From assembly GCA_015063885.1 (NCBI GenBank), contig SVTH01000015.1, positions 1 to 39,785 on the forward strand: a stretch of DNA of 39,785 bases, in the 5' to 3' direction. The position numbers and the translations under genes were made by a program. Under the pieces are notes generated by a model, which saw only the letters and a list, made by a program, of their open reading frames with translations, was not told where the DNA came from and did not search any database. Source of the stretch: Oscillospiraceae bacterium (GTDB lineage: Bacteria > Bacillota > Clostridia > Oscillospirales > CAG-382). Each line of letters opens with the position of its first letter. Position 1 is the first letter of the stretch. Shown piece by piece: positions 23,760 through 30,824 of the stretch.

Positions 23760-25398
23760 ATTCCCCGTCGCTGACGAAAAGGCTCAGCCAGGGCTTTTCA
23801 TATTCCGCGGGGGAGGAGAGCTTTCCCGCTTTTTCTGCCAGATAGAGACATCCCGTGGTGAAGTACCCGAAGTGCATGGCGATGAAGTTCCCCTTCTGCC
23901 AATTCAGATGGGCGGGGATATAGTCTGCCAGCTCCTTTTCCATCACCGAGAAGGCCTCCTCCAGCAGGGGGCGCACCGCCGGATAAATGCTTTCCGCCAG
24001 GTCTCCCAGCTTTTCCGTGACCTCCCGGGAGGCGTAATAGTAGTTCTGCAGGTACCCGTCCTCCATCTTCAAGAACAGATACAGCTCCAAAGCCCTGGCG
24101 AAGAGGACCTTTTCTTCCTCACACAGGGTGTCTGCCGTCAGCTCCCCCTTCACCAGGCGGTTGCAAAGCGCCATGACTTCCCCGGGGGTCTCAAAGAAGA
24201 TCCCGCCCCAAAGGCCCTTATCCGTGCCGCACCAATGGTGATAGAAGCCCTGGGCGAACACCCCGTCGATCTTATGCACGGGGCCTTGGAATTGATGGTA
24301 GGGCATTTTCTTTTCCGGTGTGCCCAGGCTGTGATCCTCGTGGTAGCCGAAGGCAATCCATTTCCCGCCGTTGGGGCGAATGGGCATATCCGCGTATTTC
24401 ACGCTTTTTCCGTCCTCGTAGCGGAAGCGGTTGATATGCAGCTCCGCAAACCAGGGGATGTACACCCAAAGCAGCCGTTCCCAGGGAAAGCCGGGGGTGT
24501 TGTACGCCCCTTGGGTAAGTAACTCCTTGTGTTCCTCCAGCAGGGAGATCAGCTTTTCGTAATAGGCGGGGATGGCCTTTTCCATCAGCTTATCCCCGAT
24601 GATCCGCCTGTCGTTGGGGAGGATCACGAAATCCGTCTGATACTTCCCGCCCGGAAGCTCCCTTACGAGCTCGCCCTTTACCAGCTCCTCCAATTCGTCC
24701 TCGATATAGGGCGCGGAGATCCCCAATTCCTCGCAAAGCTGCGTTACGGTAACAGGCTTTTGGTAGGCGGCCAGAAGAAGGTTCTGGGTGGATTTCCGCT
24801 TCCGCAGGGAGATGGGCTCCATATCGTTGCCGGGCATTCCCGTACAGGCCATGTAAAGGGTCTCGGGATGATAGCTTTTTTCTCCGTATGTTCTCATTCG
24901 TTCCATTCCTTTCTTGATGGCCTCCCGTGCGTCGTGAAGCCACCATTTCACGGTGCCTGAGGTTTTCCCCAACCGAACGCCGATCTCCTCGCAGGAAAGT
25001 CCGTCGAAGTAGTGTAAGATCACCGCCTTACGGTAGTTGCCGGACATCAGCGCCAGCTCCCGACGTAACAGCGCGGTCTGCTCCTTTTGCAGGTAGTCCT
25101 CCTCGGTGTTTTCCACGGAGGCTACCAATTCGGAAAGATAGGTGCGGGAGGCGTATTCTGCGGAAAGCCGTTTCTTCTTCCGCAGATGGTTGTAAAACAA
25201 ATGGTTGGAAACGCTCCAGGCAAAGGCGCCCGGGTTTTCGATCTCCTTGCCGCTGCGGATGGCTTTCAAAAGCTCCACGCAGATCTCCTGGGCCAGATCC
25301 TCCGCCTCCGCCTCGCTGCCCAGCTTCATACGGCAAAAGCCATAGATCTTGGGGAGCAGGTCGGATTCCAGGGCGCTTAACAGCTCCTGTTGGGTCAT
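23758..25398 (-). CDS. ECF-type sigma factor with winged helix and long C-terminal extension
   Basis: 546 residues, about three times a normal ECF sigma factor. Residues 10-75 are region 2 (KIYGFCRMKLGSEAEAEDLA, then NHLFYNHLRKKKR) and 105-165 are region 4 (ILHYFDGLSCEEIGVRLGKT, then GTVKWWLHDAREAIKKG). Residues about 200-258 look like a winged helix (STQNLLLAAYQKPVTVTQL, then LEELVKGELVREL). Residues 260-546 form a large, mostly helical, aromatic-rich domain that I do not recognise; it may sense a ligand and replace an anti-sigma factor, none of which is adjacent. The ATG follows AAAGGAGGT. It diverges from the ECF-transporter operon. Parts seen directly; the sensing role is inference. Confidence 0.85.
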   Translation of the reverse strand: MTQQELLSALESDLLPKIYGFCRMKLGSEAEAEDLAQEICVELLKAIRSGKEIENPGAFAWSVSNHLFYNHLRKKKRLSAEYASRTYLSELVASVENTEEDYLQKEQTALLRRELALMSGNYRKAVILHYFDGLSCEEIGVRLGKTSGTVKWWLHDAREAIKKGMERMRTYGEKSYHPETLYMACTGMPGNDMEPISLRKRKSTQNLLLAAYQKPVTVTQLCEELGISAPYIEDELEELVKGELVRELPGGKYQTDFVILPNDRRIIGDKLMEKAIPAYYEKLISLLEEHKELLTQGAYNTPGFPWERLLWVYIPWFAELHINRFRYEDGKSVKYADMPIRPNGGKWIAFGYHEDHSLGTPEKKMPYHQFQGPVHKIDGVFAQGFYHHWCGTDKGLWGGIFFETPGEVMALCNRLVKGELTADTLCEEEKVLFARALELYLFLKMEDGYLQNYYYASREVTEKLGDLAESIYPAVRPLLEEAFSVMEKELADYIPAHLNWQKGNFIAMHFGYFTTGCLYLAEKAGKLSSPAEYEKPWLSLFVSDGE

Positions 25399-25486
25399 TT
25401 TGGCAGGCACCTCCTTTTTCATTGTTTTCAAACGATCGTTTCACCCATAAAGTAACGGATGAAAGAAAAGGGTTGGAACTTTTTTC

Positions 25487-25515
25487 AGTATAACACAAAA
25501 AAATAGTTCCCGCAA
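25487..25515 (-). promoter_or_regulatory. Promoter of the fused sigma-factor gene
   Basis: Minus strand TTGCGG (25515-25510), 17-nt spacer ending TGT, TATACT (25492-25487). The region is framed by inverted GGAACT/T-tract arms at 25475-25485 and 25498-25510. Confidence 0.7.
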
Positions 25516-25526
25516 CTCCCCAAACC

Positions 25527-25555
25527 TTGCTTTTTTTCGCCGGCGGTGGTATAAT
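25527..25555 (+). promoter_or_regulatory. Promoter of the DUF4430-ECF operon
   Basis: TTGCTT (25527-25532), 17-nt spacer ending TGG, TATAAT (25550-25555). It diverges from the sigma-gene promoter. Confidence 0.8.
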
Positions 25556-25586
25556 ACCAAAAAACAGAAAGGCAGGAGCAGGGCGT

Positions 25587-26135
25587 ATGGCGCTTACGGG
25601 AGAGCAGATCCGTTGGCTGTTGATGGCGGCGGTTTTCATCGCGGCGTTGTTCCTTTGCCTTTTTTTCGGTATTAAGAGAAAACCGAAGGACGTTGCGCTC
25701 ACCGTCCTTTGCGCATCCTTGGTGACTTGCTTCCTTACCGTCTCTACCTTCCATTCCGTCTCGGAATACGGAAGCGGTTCCCTTGCCCCCGCAGGGGAAG
25801 GAGACTCTGTGGTGACCCTGGAGATCGACGCCTCCGCGGCAGGGAAGGGATTTCTGCTGCCGCCCACCCAAGTGGCGCTGAAGGAGGGGGAAAGCGTTTT
25901 GGCCCTTCTCCTGCGGGTCACCGAGGCGAAGAATCTCCGCATCGAGACCTCCGGGGGCTACGTGGAGGGCATCGGCGGGCTTTACGAATTCGATCATGGG
26001 GACGAATCCGGCTGGATGTACGCCGTCAACGGCATAGGCGGAAGCGTTTCCTCCGCAGAATACCTACCCAAGGAGGGGGACGTGATCCGCTGGTACTACG
26101 TCACCTCCTATTCGGAAGGGGGGCAGACGCCGTGA
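25587..26135 (+). CDS. DUF4430 domain protein with two N-terminal membrane helices
   Basis: 182 residues. Two hydrophobic segments lie near 8-28 and 35-52. The extracellular part (about 70-180) is a DUF4430 domain, related to the C-terminal domain of transcobalamin: VTLEIDASAAG, LPPTQVALKEGESVLALLLR, GIGGLYEFDHGDESGWMYAV, then YLPKEGDVIRWYYV. DUF4430 proteins commonly sit next to ECF transporter genes and are thought to capture a corrinoid or similar vitamin outside the cell. That fits the EcfT and EcfA genes that follow. The ATG comes eight bases after CAGGAG. Its stop overlaps the EcfT start (GTGA). Ligand is inferred. Confidence 0.88.
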   Translation: MALTGEQIRWLLMAAVFIAALFLCLFFGIKRKPKDVALTVLCASLVTCFLTVSTFHSVSEYGSGSLAPAGEGDSVVTLEIDASAAGKGFLLPPTQVALKEGESVLALLLRVTEAKNLRIETSGGYVEGIGGLYEFDHGDESGWMYAVNGIGGSVSSAEYLPKEGDVIRWYYVTSYSEGGQTP

Positions 26136-26923
26136 GAGAATGGCATCCCTCCGTTTCCGCCGTGCTTTTGCTGTCGCTGATGCTGCTTTCCGCCTTTTCC
26201 ACAGAGCCGTGGGTGATCCTTTGCTCCCTGGCGGGCGGTCTGACCTTTTGTGCCATGACCGGCGGGGCGAAAAATCAGCTGAAGACGACCCTTTTCGTGG
26301 TAGCCGTTTTCACCGTTACCAACCCTCTGTTCTCTCACCGCGGGGAGCAGGTGCTGTTTTACCTCAACCACAACGCCGTGACCTTGGACGCCATCCTTTT
26401 GGGGGCGCGGATCGGCGGGATGCTGGCCGCTTCCCTTTGCTGGTTTTCCGCCTTCGGGCGGGTGCTGGACACGGAACGGCTGGTATACCTCTTGGGAAAA
26501 GCCTTCCCCAAGATTGCCATGCTGTTGTCCTCCGCTTTGCGGATGATCCCCCTTGCAAAACGGCGCTTTACCGCCGTAGGAGAGGCACGGGAGGCGGCAG
26601 ACCTGGGAGGAGAGGGGGGAACGGCGCGGATGCGCTTCGCAGGCGGCAACCTTTCCGTTTCCCTGGGCATGACCCTGGAATCCGCCGTGCAATCGGGCAA
26701 TTCCATGAAAGCACGGGGCTTCGGTCTGCCGGGACGGACGGCCTATACCCTGTTCCGCTTTGCCCCCCGCGACGGAGTCCTGCTGGCGGGCGTGCTGTTT
26801 CTGACCGTGTTATCCGCATGGGGGATCCTATTTGAGATCCCCGTGCTTTTCATCTGCTTCGGGGTGCTGTGCGCCCTGCCGAGTCTTGGAGAAGGGAGAG
26901 AGAAATTGCGATGGAGATCCTGA
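26132..26923 (+). CDS. Energy-coupling factor transporter T component (EcfT/CbiQ family)
   Basis: 263 residues with several membrane helices near both ends and a cytoplasmic helical coupling region between. The coupling motif is NSMKARGFG near residue 195 (the Ala-Arg-Gly motif that contacts the ATPases); a first such motif around ALRMIPLAKRRF is less clear. It links the S component to the ATPases. The start is GTG in a GTGA overlap, eight bases after AAGGGGGG. It overlaps the following ATPase gene by 13 bases. The partner S component is not encoded beside it. Confidence 0.9.
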   Translation: MREWHPSVSAVLLLSLMLLSAFSTEPWVILCSLAGGLTFCAMTGGAKNQLKTTLFVVAVFTVTNPLFSHRGEQVLFYLNHNAVTLDAILLGARIGGMLAASLCWFSAFGRVLDTERLVYLLGKAFPKIAMLLSSALRMIPLAKRRFTAVGEAREAADLGGEGGTARMRFAGGNLSVSLGMTLESAVQSGNSMKARGFGLPGRTAYTLFRFAPRDGVLLAGVLFLTVLSAWGILFEIPVLFICFGVLCALPSLGEGREKLRWRS

Positions 26924-28545
26924 ATATCGACCGCCTGTCCTTCACCTATTCCGGGGCGGAAGCGCCTGTTTTGAAGGATGTGACCTTTTCTCTTGCCCCG
27001 GGGAGCTTTACCGTGCTCATGGGTGAATCCGGCTCGGGAAAGAGCACCCTGCTCCGCCTGATCAAAAAAGAGCTGTCCCCCCGTGGGAAGACGGAGGGGA
27101 AGATCTCCCTGCTGGGGAAGCCTGTTTCGGAGCTGACGCCGAGAGAGTCCGCCTTCGCCGTGGGCTTCGTGGCCCAGCTTCCCGAGGAGCAGATTATCAC
27201 CGACCGCGTGTGGCACGAGCTGGCCTTCACCGGAGAAAGCGCGGGAATGGAGGACGCCCTTTTGCGCCGCCGCGTGGGGGAGATCGCCTCCTATTTCGGT
27301 ATGGGAGACTGGTTCCGCAGGGAAACGGACACCCTGTCGGGAGGGCAGAAGCAATTGTTGACTTTAGCCTCCGTTTTGGCAGGCGAGCCCGCCCTATTAC
27401 TGCTGGACGAGCCCACCTCCCGCCTGGATCCCGTGGCGGAGGGAGAATTCCTCTCCCTTCTGGAACGGCTGAACCGTGAGCTGGGGCTCACCGTTTTGCT
27501 GGCTACCCATGATCCTGCGCGGATGCTCGGCATGGCGGACCGTCTTTTATACCTGGAAGACGGCGTATTGTGCTGTGACGGGACACCCCGCAAGGTGTGC
27601 GCACAGTTCCCGGAAGAAAAGCTCCCCGCCCTTCCTGCTGTCACCCGCGTGTGGCATAAGCTGGGGAAAAACGGGGAATGTCCCCTGACCCTGCGGGAGG
27701 GAAGCGCCTTAACGGAAAAAACGGCGCTACGCTCCATCCCGTTGCAGGAGCCTTCCTTGGGCGCCCCCGTTTTGCAGGGGAAGGAGCTTTGCTTCCGCTT
27801 TGCAAGAGACGGTGCACCTCTTTGCGACCGCTTGTCCTTCACCCTGCGGGAGGGAGAGCACCTTGCCGTCGTGGGCGGGAACGGAAGCGGCAAGACCACC
27901 TTGCTGCGGTTGCTTTGCGGCTTTTTAAAGCCTCTCTCCGGGAAGATCCTCCTGGAGGGCAAGCCCTTGCAGAAATACGGCGGGGACTTGTGGTATCACC
28001 GCATGGCCTACCTGCCCCAGGAGCCTGCCGCCCTGTTCGGGGAGGAGACCGTGGGAGAGGAATACCTGCTGTATTGCAAAAAGAAGGGCATCGACCCCGC
28101 CGCGGCAGAAGAGCTTGCCGCCCGTTTGGGCGTTTCCCATCTTTGGAACCGCCATCCCTTGGATCTCAGCGGAGGAGAATTACAGCTTTGCGCTTTGGGA
28201 CGGGTGCTTTTACAGCAACCCAAGGTGCTCCTTTTAGACGAGCCCACCAAGGGAGTGGACGCCTTCGCCGTCCGCCGTCTGGAGAAGATCCTGCAGGAGC
28301 TGACTGCGGAAGGGACCGCCATCCTCACCGTCACCCACGATCTGGAGTTTGCGGGGAGAAACGCCCATACCTGCGCCCTGCTTTTCGACGGTGTGCTGTC
28401 CTCACCTCAGCCCGCCCAGCGCTTTTTCGCCCAAAACAGATTTTACACCACCGACATTTCCCGCATGACCAAAGGGGTCTGCGCCACGGAAGAATCACTT
28501 TATCAAAGCATTTACGGAAAGGAACGTAACCATGTCACTCTGTAG
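26911..28545 (+). CDS. Fused double ATP-binding protein of an ECF transporter (EcfA1-EcfA2 type)
   Basis: 544 residues holding two complete ABC ATPase domains. First: Walker A GESGSGKST (38-46), signature LSGGQ (142-146), Walker B LLLLDEPTSRLDP (161 on), switch ATHD. Second: Walker A GGNGSGKTT (322-330), signature LSGGE (419-423), Walker B LLLDEPTKGVD (440 on), switch THD. A linker of about 50 residues joins them. Such fused ATPases replace the separate EcfA and EcfA' pair in group I/II vitamin transporters. The ATG lies inside the EcfT gene. All catalytic motifs look intact, so the module should be active if an S component is supplied from elsewhere. Confidence 0.94.
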   Translation: MEILNIDRLSFTYSGAEAPVLKDVTFSLAPGSFTVLMGESGSGKSTLLRLIKKELSPRGKTEGKISLLGKPVSELTPRESAFAVGFVAQLPEEQIITDRVWHELAFTGESAGMEDALLRRRVGEIASYFGMGDWFRRETDTLSGGQKQLLTLASVLAGEPALLLLDEPTSRLDPVAEGEFLSLLERLNRELGLTVLLATHDPARMLGMADRLLYLEDGVLCCDGTPRKVCAQFPEEKLPALPAVTRVWHKLGKNGECPLTLREGSALTEKTALRSIPLQEPSLGAPVLQGKELCFRFARDGAPLCDRLSFTLREGEHLAVVGGNGSGKTTLLRLLCGFLKPLSGKILLEGKPLQKYGGDLWYHRMAYLPQEPAALFGEETVGEEYLLYCKKKGIDPAAAEELAARLGVSHLWNRHPLDLSGGELQLCALGRVLLQQPKVLLLDEPTKGVDAFAVRRLEKILQELTAEGTAILTVTHDLEFAGRNAHTCALLFDGVLSSPQPAQRFFAQNRFYTTDISRMTKGVCATEESLYQSIYGKERNHVTL

Positions 28546-29980
28546 CTTCGGAAAATTTTCCATCAAGGGCACCTTTACCCCCAAGTGGCCCTACCACACC
28601 GACCTCTATTGCCGTATGGCGTACTTCAAGAGCGGGGAAGAGCAGGCGTTGTTCTGCGCTTTCGACTCCCTGGGTACCTGGGCCTGTGACGCCCGCAAAT
28701 TCTGCAAGGAGGTGGGCGAAGCCTGCGGTATCCCCGCCAAAAGCATCGTGTTCCACGAATTGCAGGCCCACGCCGCACCCTACTCCGACAATATGCACGA
28801 GGGCATGGACAACATCATTGCCCGTGCCGTGGAGATGGTAAAGGAGCTGCAGAAGAAGGCCGTTCCCTATGTTTGCGAGGTGTCCGAGGCCTATTTCGGA
28901 ACGGATTGCAGCTTCAACCGCGAGCAGTACGTGGAGGGTCTCGGCGGCGTTACCGTCTGGACGGGTATGGGCTTTGACGAGAAGGGCAAGCCCTGCACCC
29001 AAAACGAGGGCATCATGCTTCTCAAGGACTACCGCCCCCACATGGAGGTGCTGGAAAAGCCTCTGTATTTCGACAACCTGAACGATCCCCTGGCCTATCT
29101 CTTCGTCTTCAAGAGCGAGGAGGGAGAGGTGCTGGGCACCATGTCCCGCTTCGCCGCCCACCCCGACGTGGCGGTGCTGTTTGAGCTTCGTCCTGTGGAG
29201 GGCAAGGCGGGGATGTACCGCTACGACTACGACTGGCCGGGCTACCTCTCCACCAAGCTGGAGCAGGATTTCGGCGGCACCTCCGTCTACCTCAACGGCC
29301 CCTGCGGCGACCTGACCACCAAGAAGGGCTACGACGGCATTGACGATTTTATCGCCAGCGACAAGGAATGCCAAAGACTGGGCACCTGGTTTGCGGAAAA
29401 GCTGGAGAAGTCCTTTGAGGAGCACCGCTATACCTTCAAGTCCGACGTCCTCAAGACCGAGACCTTCACCGTCACCGTTCCCATGCGCGACGATATGCCC
29501 CACAGCGTGGCAGAGGCTTGGGCAGATCACGACCGCCTCTGCAGAGAGAGCGAGGAGGCCTATCGCAAGGCTCTTGCCGACCCCACCCTCACCCCCGCAC
29601 AGATGAAGCGGGTCATCGACGATTGGTACAAGGCCCACTACAACTGCAGTATGGCCACCTCCATCTGCGGCTTTGACGACGAGACTCTGGCAAGCCGTAT
29701 GGTCACCATCGACATCCCCTGCGTCCGCCTGGGCGAGTATCTCTTCGTAGGCGTTCCCGGGGAGAGCCTTACCGAGCTGGCCACCTGGCTCCGCTCCACC
29801 TTCACAGGTGCCAAGACCATCCCCCTGGACCAGTGTAACGGCTACTACAGCTACATGGCCACCCCCCGCTCCCTGACCCAGGGCGGCTATACCTATTGGT
29901 GCAGCTGGACCACCCGAGACACCATTCCCGAGATGCAAAAGCAGCTGGTGCCCAAGATCCGCCGCTTCCTGGAGGAATGA
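28532..29980 (+). CDS. Neutral/alkaline ceramidase-like protein
   Basis: 482 residues without a signal peptide. Several stretches recall the neutral ceramidase N-terminal domain (PF04734): FHELQAHAAPYSDNM and RFAAHPDVAV as the metal-binding histidine regions, NGPCGDLTTKKG at the position of the catalytic-Ser loop (here Cys-Gly-Asp instead of the usual N-x-Q-G-D), and YLFVGVPGESLTELATWLR, which matches the conserved V-x-x-P-G-E segment. True ceramidases hydrolyse the amide of ceramides, but many bacterial homologues have unknown substrates. It starts within the end of the ATPase gene, so it is translated from the ECF operon. No clear terminator follows. Family moderate to good; activity uncertain. 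Confidence 0.78.
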   Translation: MSLCSFGKFSIKGTFTPKWPYHTDLYCRMAYFKSGEEQALFCAFDSLGTWACDARKFCKEVGEACGIPAKSIVFHELQAHAAPYSDNMHEGMDNIIARAVEMVKELQKKAVPYVCEVSEAYFGTDCSFNREQYVEGLGGVTVWTGMGFDEKGKPCTQNEGIMLLKDYRPHMEVLEKPLYFDNLNDPLAYLFVFKSEEGEVLGTMSRFAAHPDVAVLFELRPVEGKAGMYRYDYDWPGYLSTKLEQDFGGTSVYLNGPCGDLTTKKGYDGIDDFIASDKECQRLGTWFAEKLEKSFEEHRYTFKSDVLKTETFTVTVPMRDDMPHSVAEAWADHDRLCRESEEAYRKALADPTLTPAQMKRVIDDWYKAHYNCSMATSICGFDDETLASRMVTIDIPCVRLGEYLFVGVPGESLTELATWLRSTFTGAKTIPLDQCNGYYSYMATPRSLTQGGYTYWCSWTTRDTIPEMQKQLVPKIRRFLEE

Positions 29981-30091
29981 CGGTCGAACTGCACAAGCGA
30001 AGGATGCGGCATTTGGTCGAAATATACAAGCGTTTGTTATTGTTGCACAAAACGATACAAACAAATTTGTTAAATATATCGAAAATCATTC

Positions 30092-30120
30092 TTGCATTTT
30101 GTGAATAAAAGTGCTAAGAT
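30092..30120 (+). promoter_or_regulatory. Promoter of the HPr/Crh-like gene
   Basis: TTGCAT (30092-30097), 17-nt spacer ending TGC, TAAGAT (30115-30120). A perfect 12-bp palindrome AACAAATTTGTT sits just upstream at 30060-30071 and may be a regulator site. Confidence 0.72.
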
Positions 30121-30183
30121 ACAGGCGAAATTGAAAGAGTACTTTTGATTTCCAAATTGATCTTGAAAGGAATGATCGTTCGT

Positions 30184-30426
30184 ATGAAAAACGTAAAACA
30201 AGCGCAAACTTATCTGTATCGCGTGGTTCTGGATACGGTCAGTGACGTGAATGCGTTCAACCGTGCCGCAACCGCTTGCAAGGGCGAGGTGTATTTGGTG
30301 GGTGAGCACATGAAGATCAACGCCAAAAGCCTGCTGGGTGCCCACATGGCCCGTGTGGCTTGGGATGAGCTTTACGTGGAAGCGGATTTCGATTGCTACC
30401 ACGCCTTCGAAAAGTTCATCATCTGA
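30184..30426 (+). CDS. HPr-family (Crh-like) protein
   Basis: 80 residues, HPr-sized. The second half fits the HPr fold: GEVYLVGEHMKINAKSLLGA, with Ser49 at the place of regulatory Ser46 in INAKSLLG, then VEADFDCYHAFEKFI. The active-site His15 region of PTS HPr (normally G-x-HARPA) is absent; residues 14-22 read VLDTVSDVN. This resembles Crh, which keeps the regulatory serine but cannot carry PTS phosphate. A role as a co-regulator with CcpA or HPr kinase is inference. I use the ATG at 30184; an in-frame ATG at 30172 sits too close to the AAAGG site. It is monocistronic. Confidence 0.82.
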   Translation: MKNVKQAQTYLYRVVLDTVSDVNAFNRAATACKGEVYLVGEHMKINAKSLLGAHMARVAWDELYVEADFDCYHAFEKFII

Positions 30427-30442
30427 ACCCAAACACATACAG

Positions 30443-30470
30443 AGAGTGCCTTCGGGTGCTCTTTTTTTTT
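30443..30470 (+). terminator. Rho-independent terminator
   Basis: 7- to 8-bp stem GAGTGCC/GGTGCTC with a TTCG tetraloop and a T9 tail after the HPr-like gene. Confidence 0.88.
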
Positions 30471-30480
30471 GTTCTACCGC

Positions 30481-30509
30481 TTGACAAGGGGAGAGAAGTG
30501 TGCTATACT
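30481..30509 (+). promoter_or_regulatory. Promoter of the T-box/trpB2 operon
   Basis: TTGACA (30481-30486), 17-nt spacer ending TGC, TATACT (30504-30509). Confidence 0.88.
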
Positions 30510-30515
30510 GACACA

Positions 30516-30791
30516 AACCGATGCGGAAGAGGAGTACCTTTTCTACAGCTTCCAAAGAGAGCTGCGGGCGGTGGGATCGCGGTGAAGAGAGAATTGGGAA
30601 TGGACTTCCAAGGGCAAACGGAACAGACGGAAACGTCTTAGTATGGGCGACGGAGTATGACCCTCCGTGAAAAAGGTCTGCATATATTGGTATGCGTAAA
30701 GGTGGGCGTGTTTTGCGCCAAGCCGGGTGGCACCGCAGGAAATGATCCTGTCCCAGCGTTTGAACAATGCGGGACGGGGTCTGTTTTTTTA
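30516..30791 (+). promoter_or_regulatory. T-box riboswitch, tryptophan type
   Basis: A ~275-nt leader. The T-box GGGTGGCACCGC lies at 30725-30736, with bulge TGGC (30728-30731), which would pair with a GCCA tRNA end; tRNA-Trp has discriminator G. The stem I stretch reads AGAGAGCTGCGGGCGGTG, then GGTGAAGAGAG and GAATGGACTTCC, whose TGG at 30601-30603 sits where the specifier codon is expected and encodes Trp. The T-box can pair as antiterminator (GCAGG with CCTGT) or give way to the terminator. Uncharged tRNA-Trp should therefore turn on the TrpB2 gene. Confidence 0.88.
30745..30790 (+). terminator. T-box attenuator terminator
   Basis: 11-bp stem GATCCTGTCCC/GGGACGGGGTC (several G-U pairs) and a T7 tail. 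Its 5' arm overlaps the antiterminator. Confidence 0.85.
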
Positions 30792-30824
30792 CCCGTCCGC
30801 CAAAAAGAAAGGAAGGAAAACACC

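Noticed and set aside
28535..30064. Long leftward frame opposite the ceramidase-like gene
   Set aside because: Antisense artefact of GC-rich third positions; no start signals.
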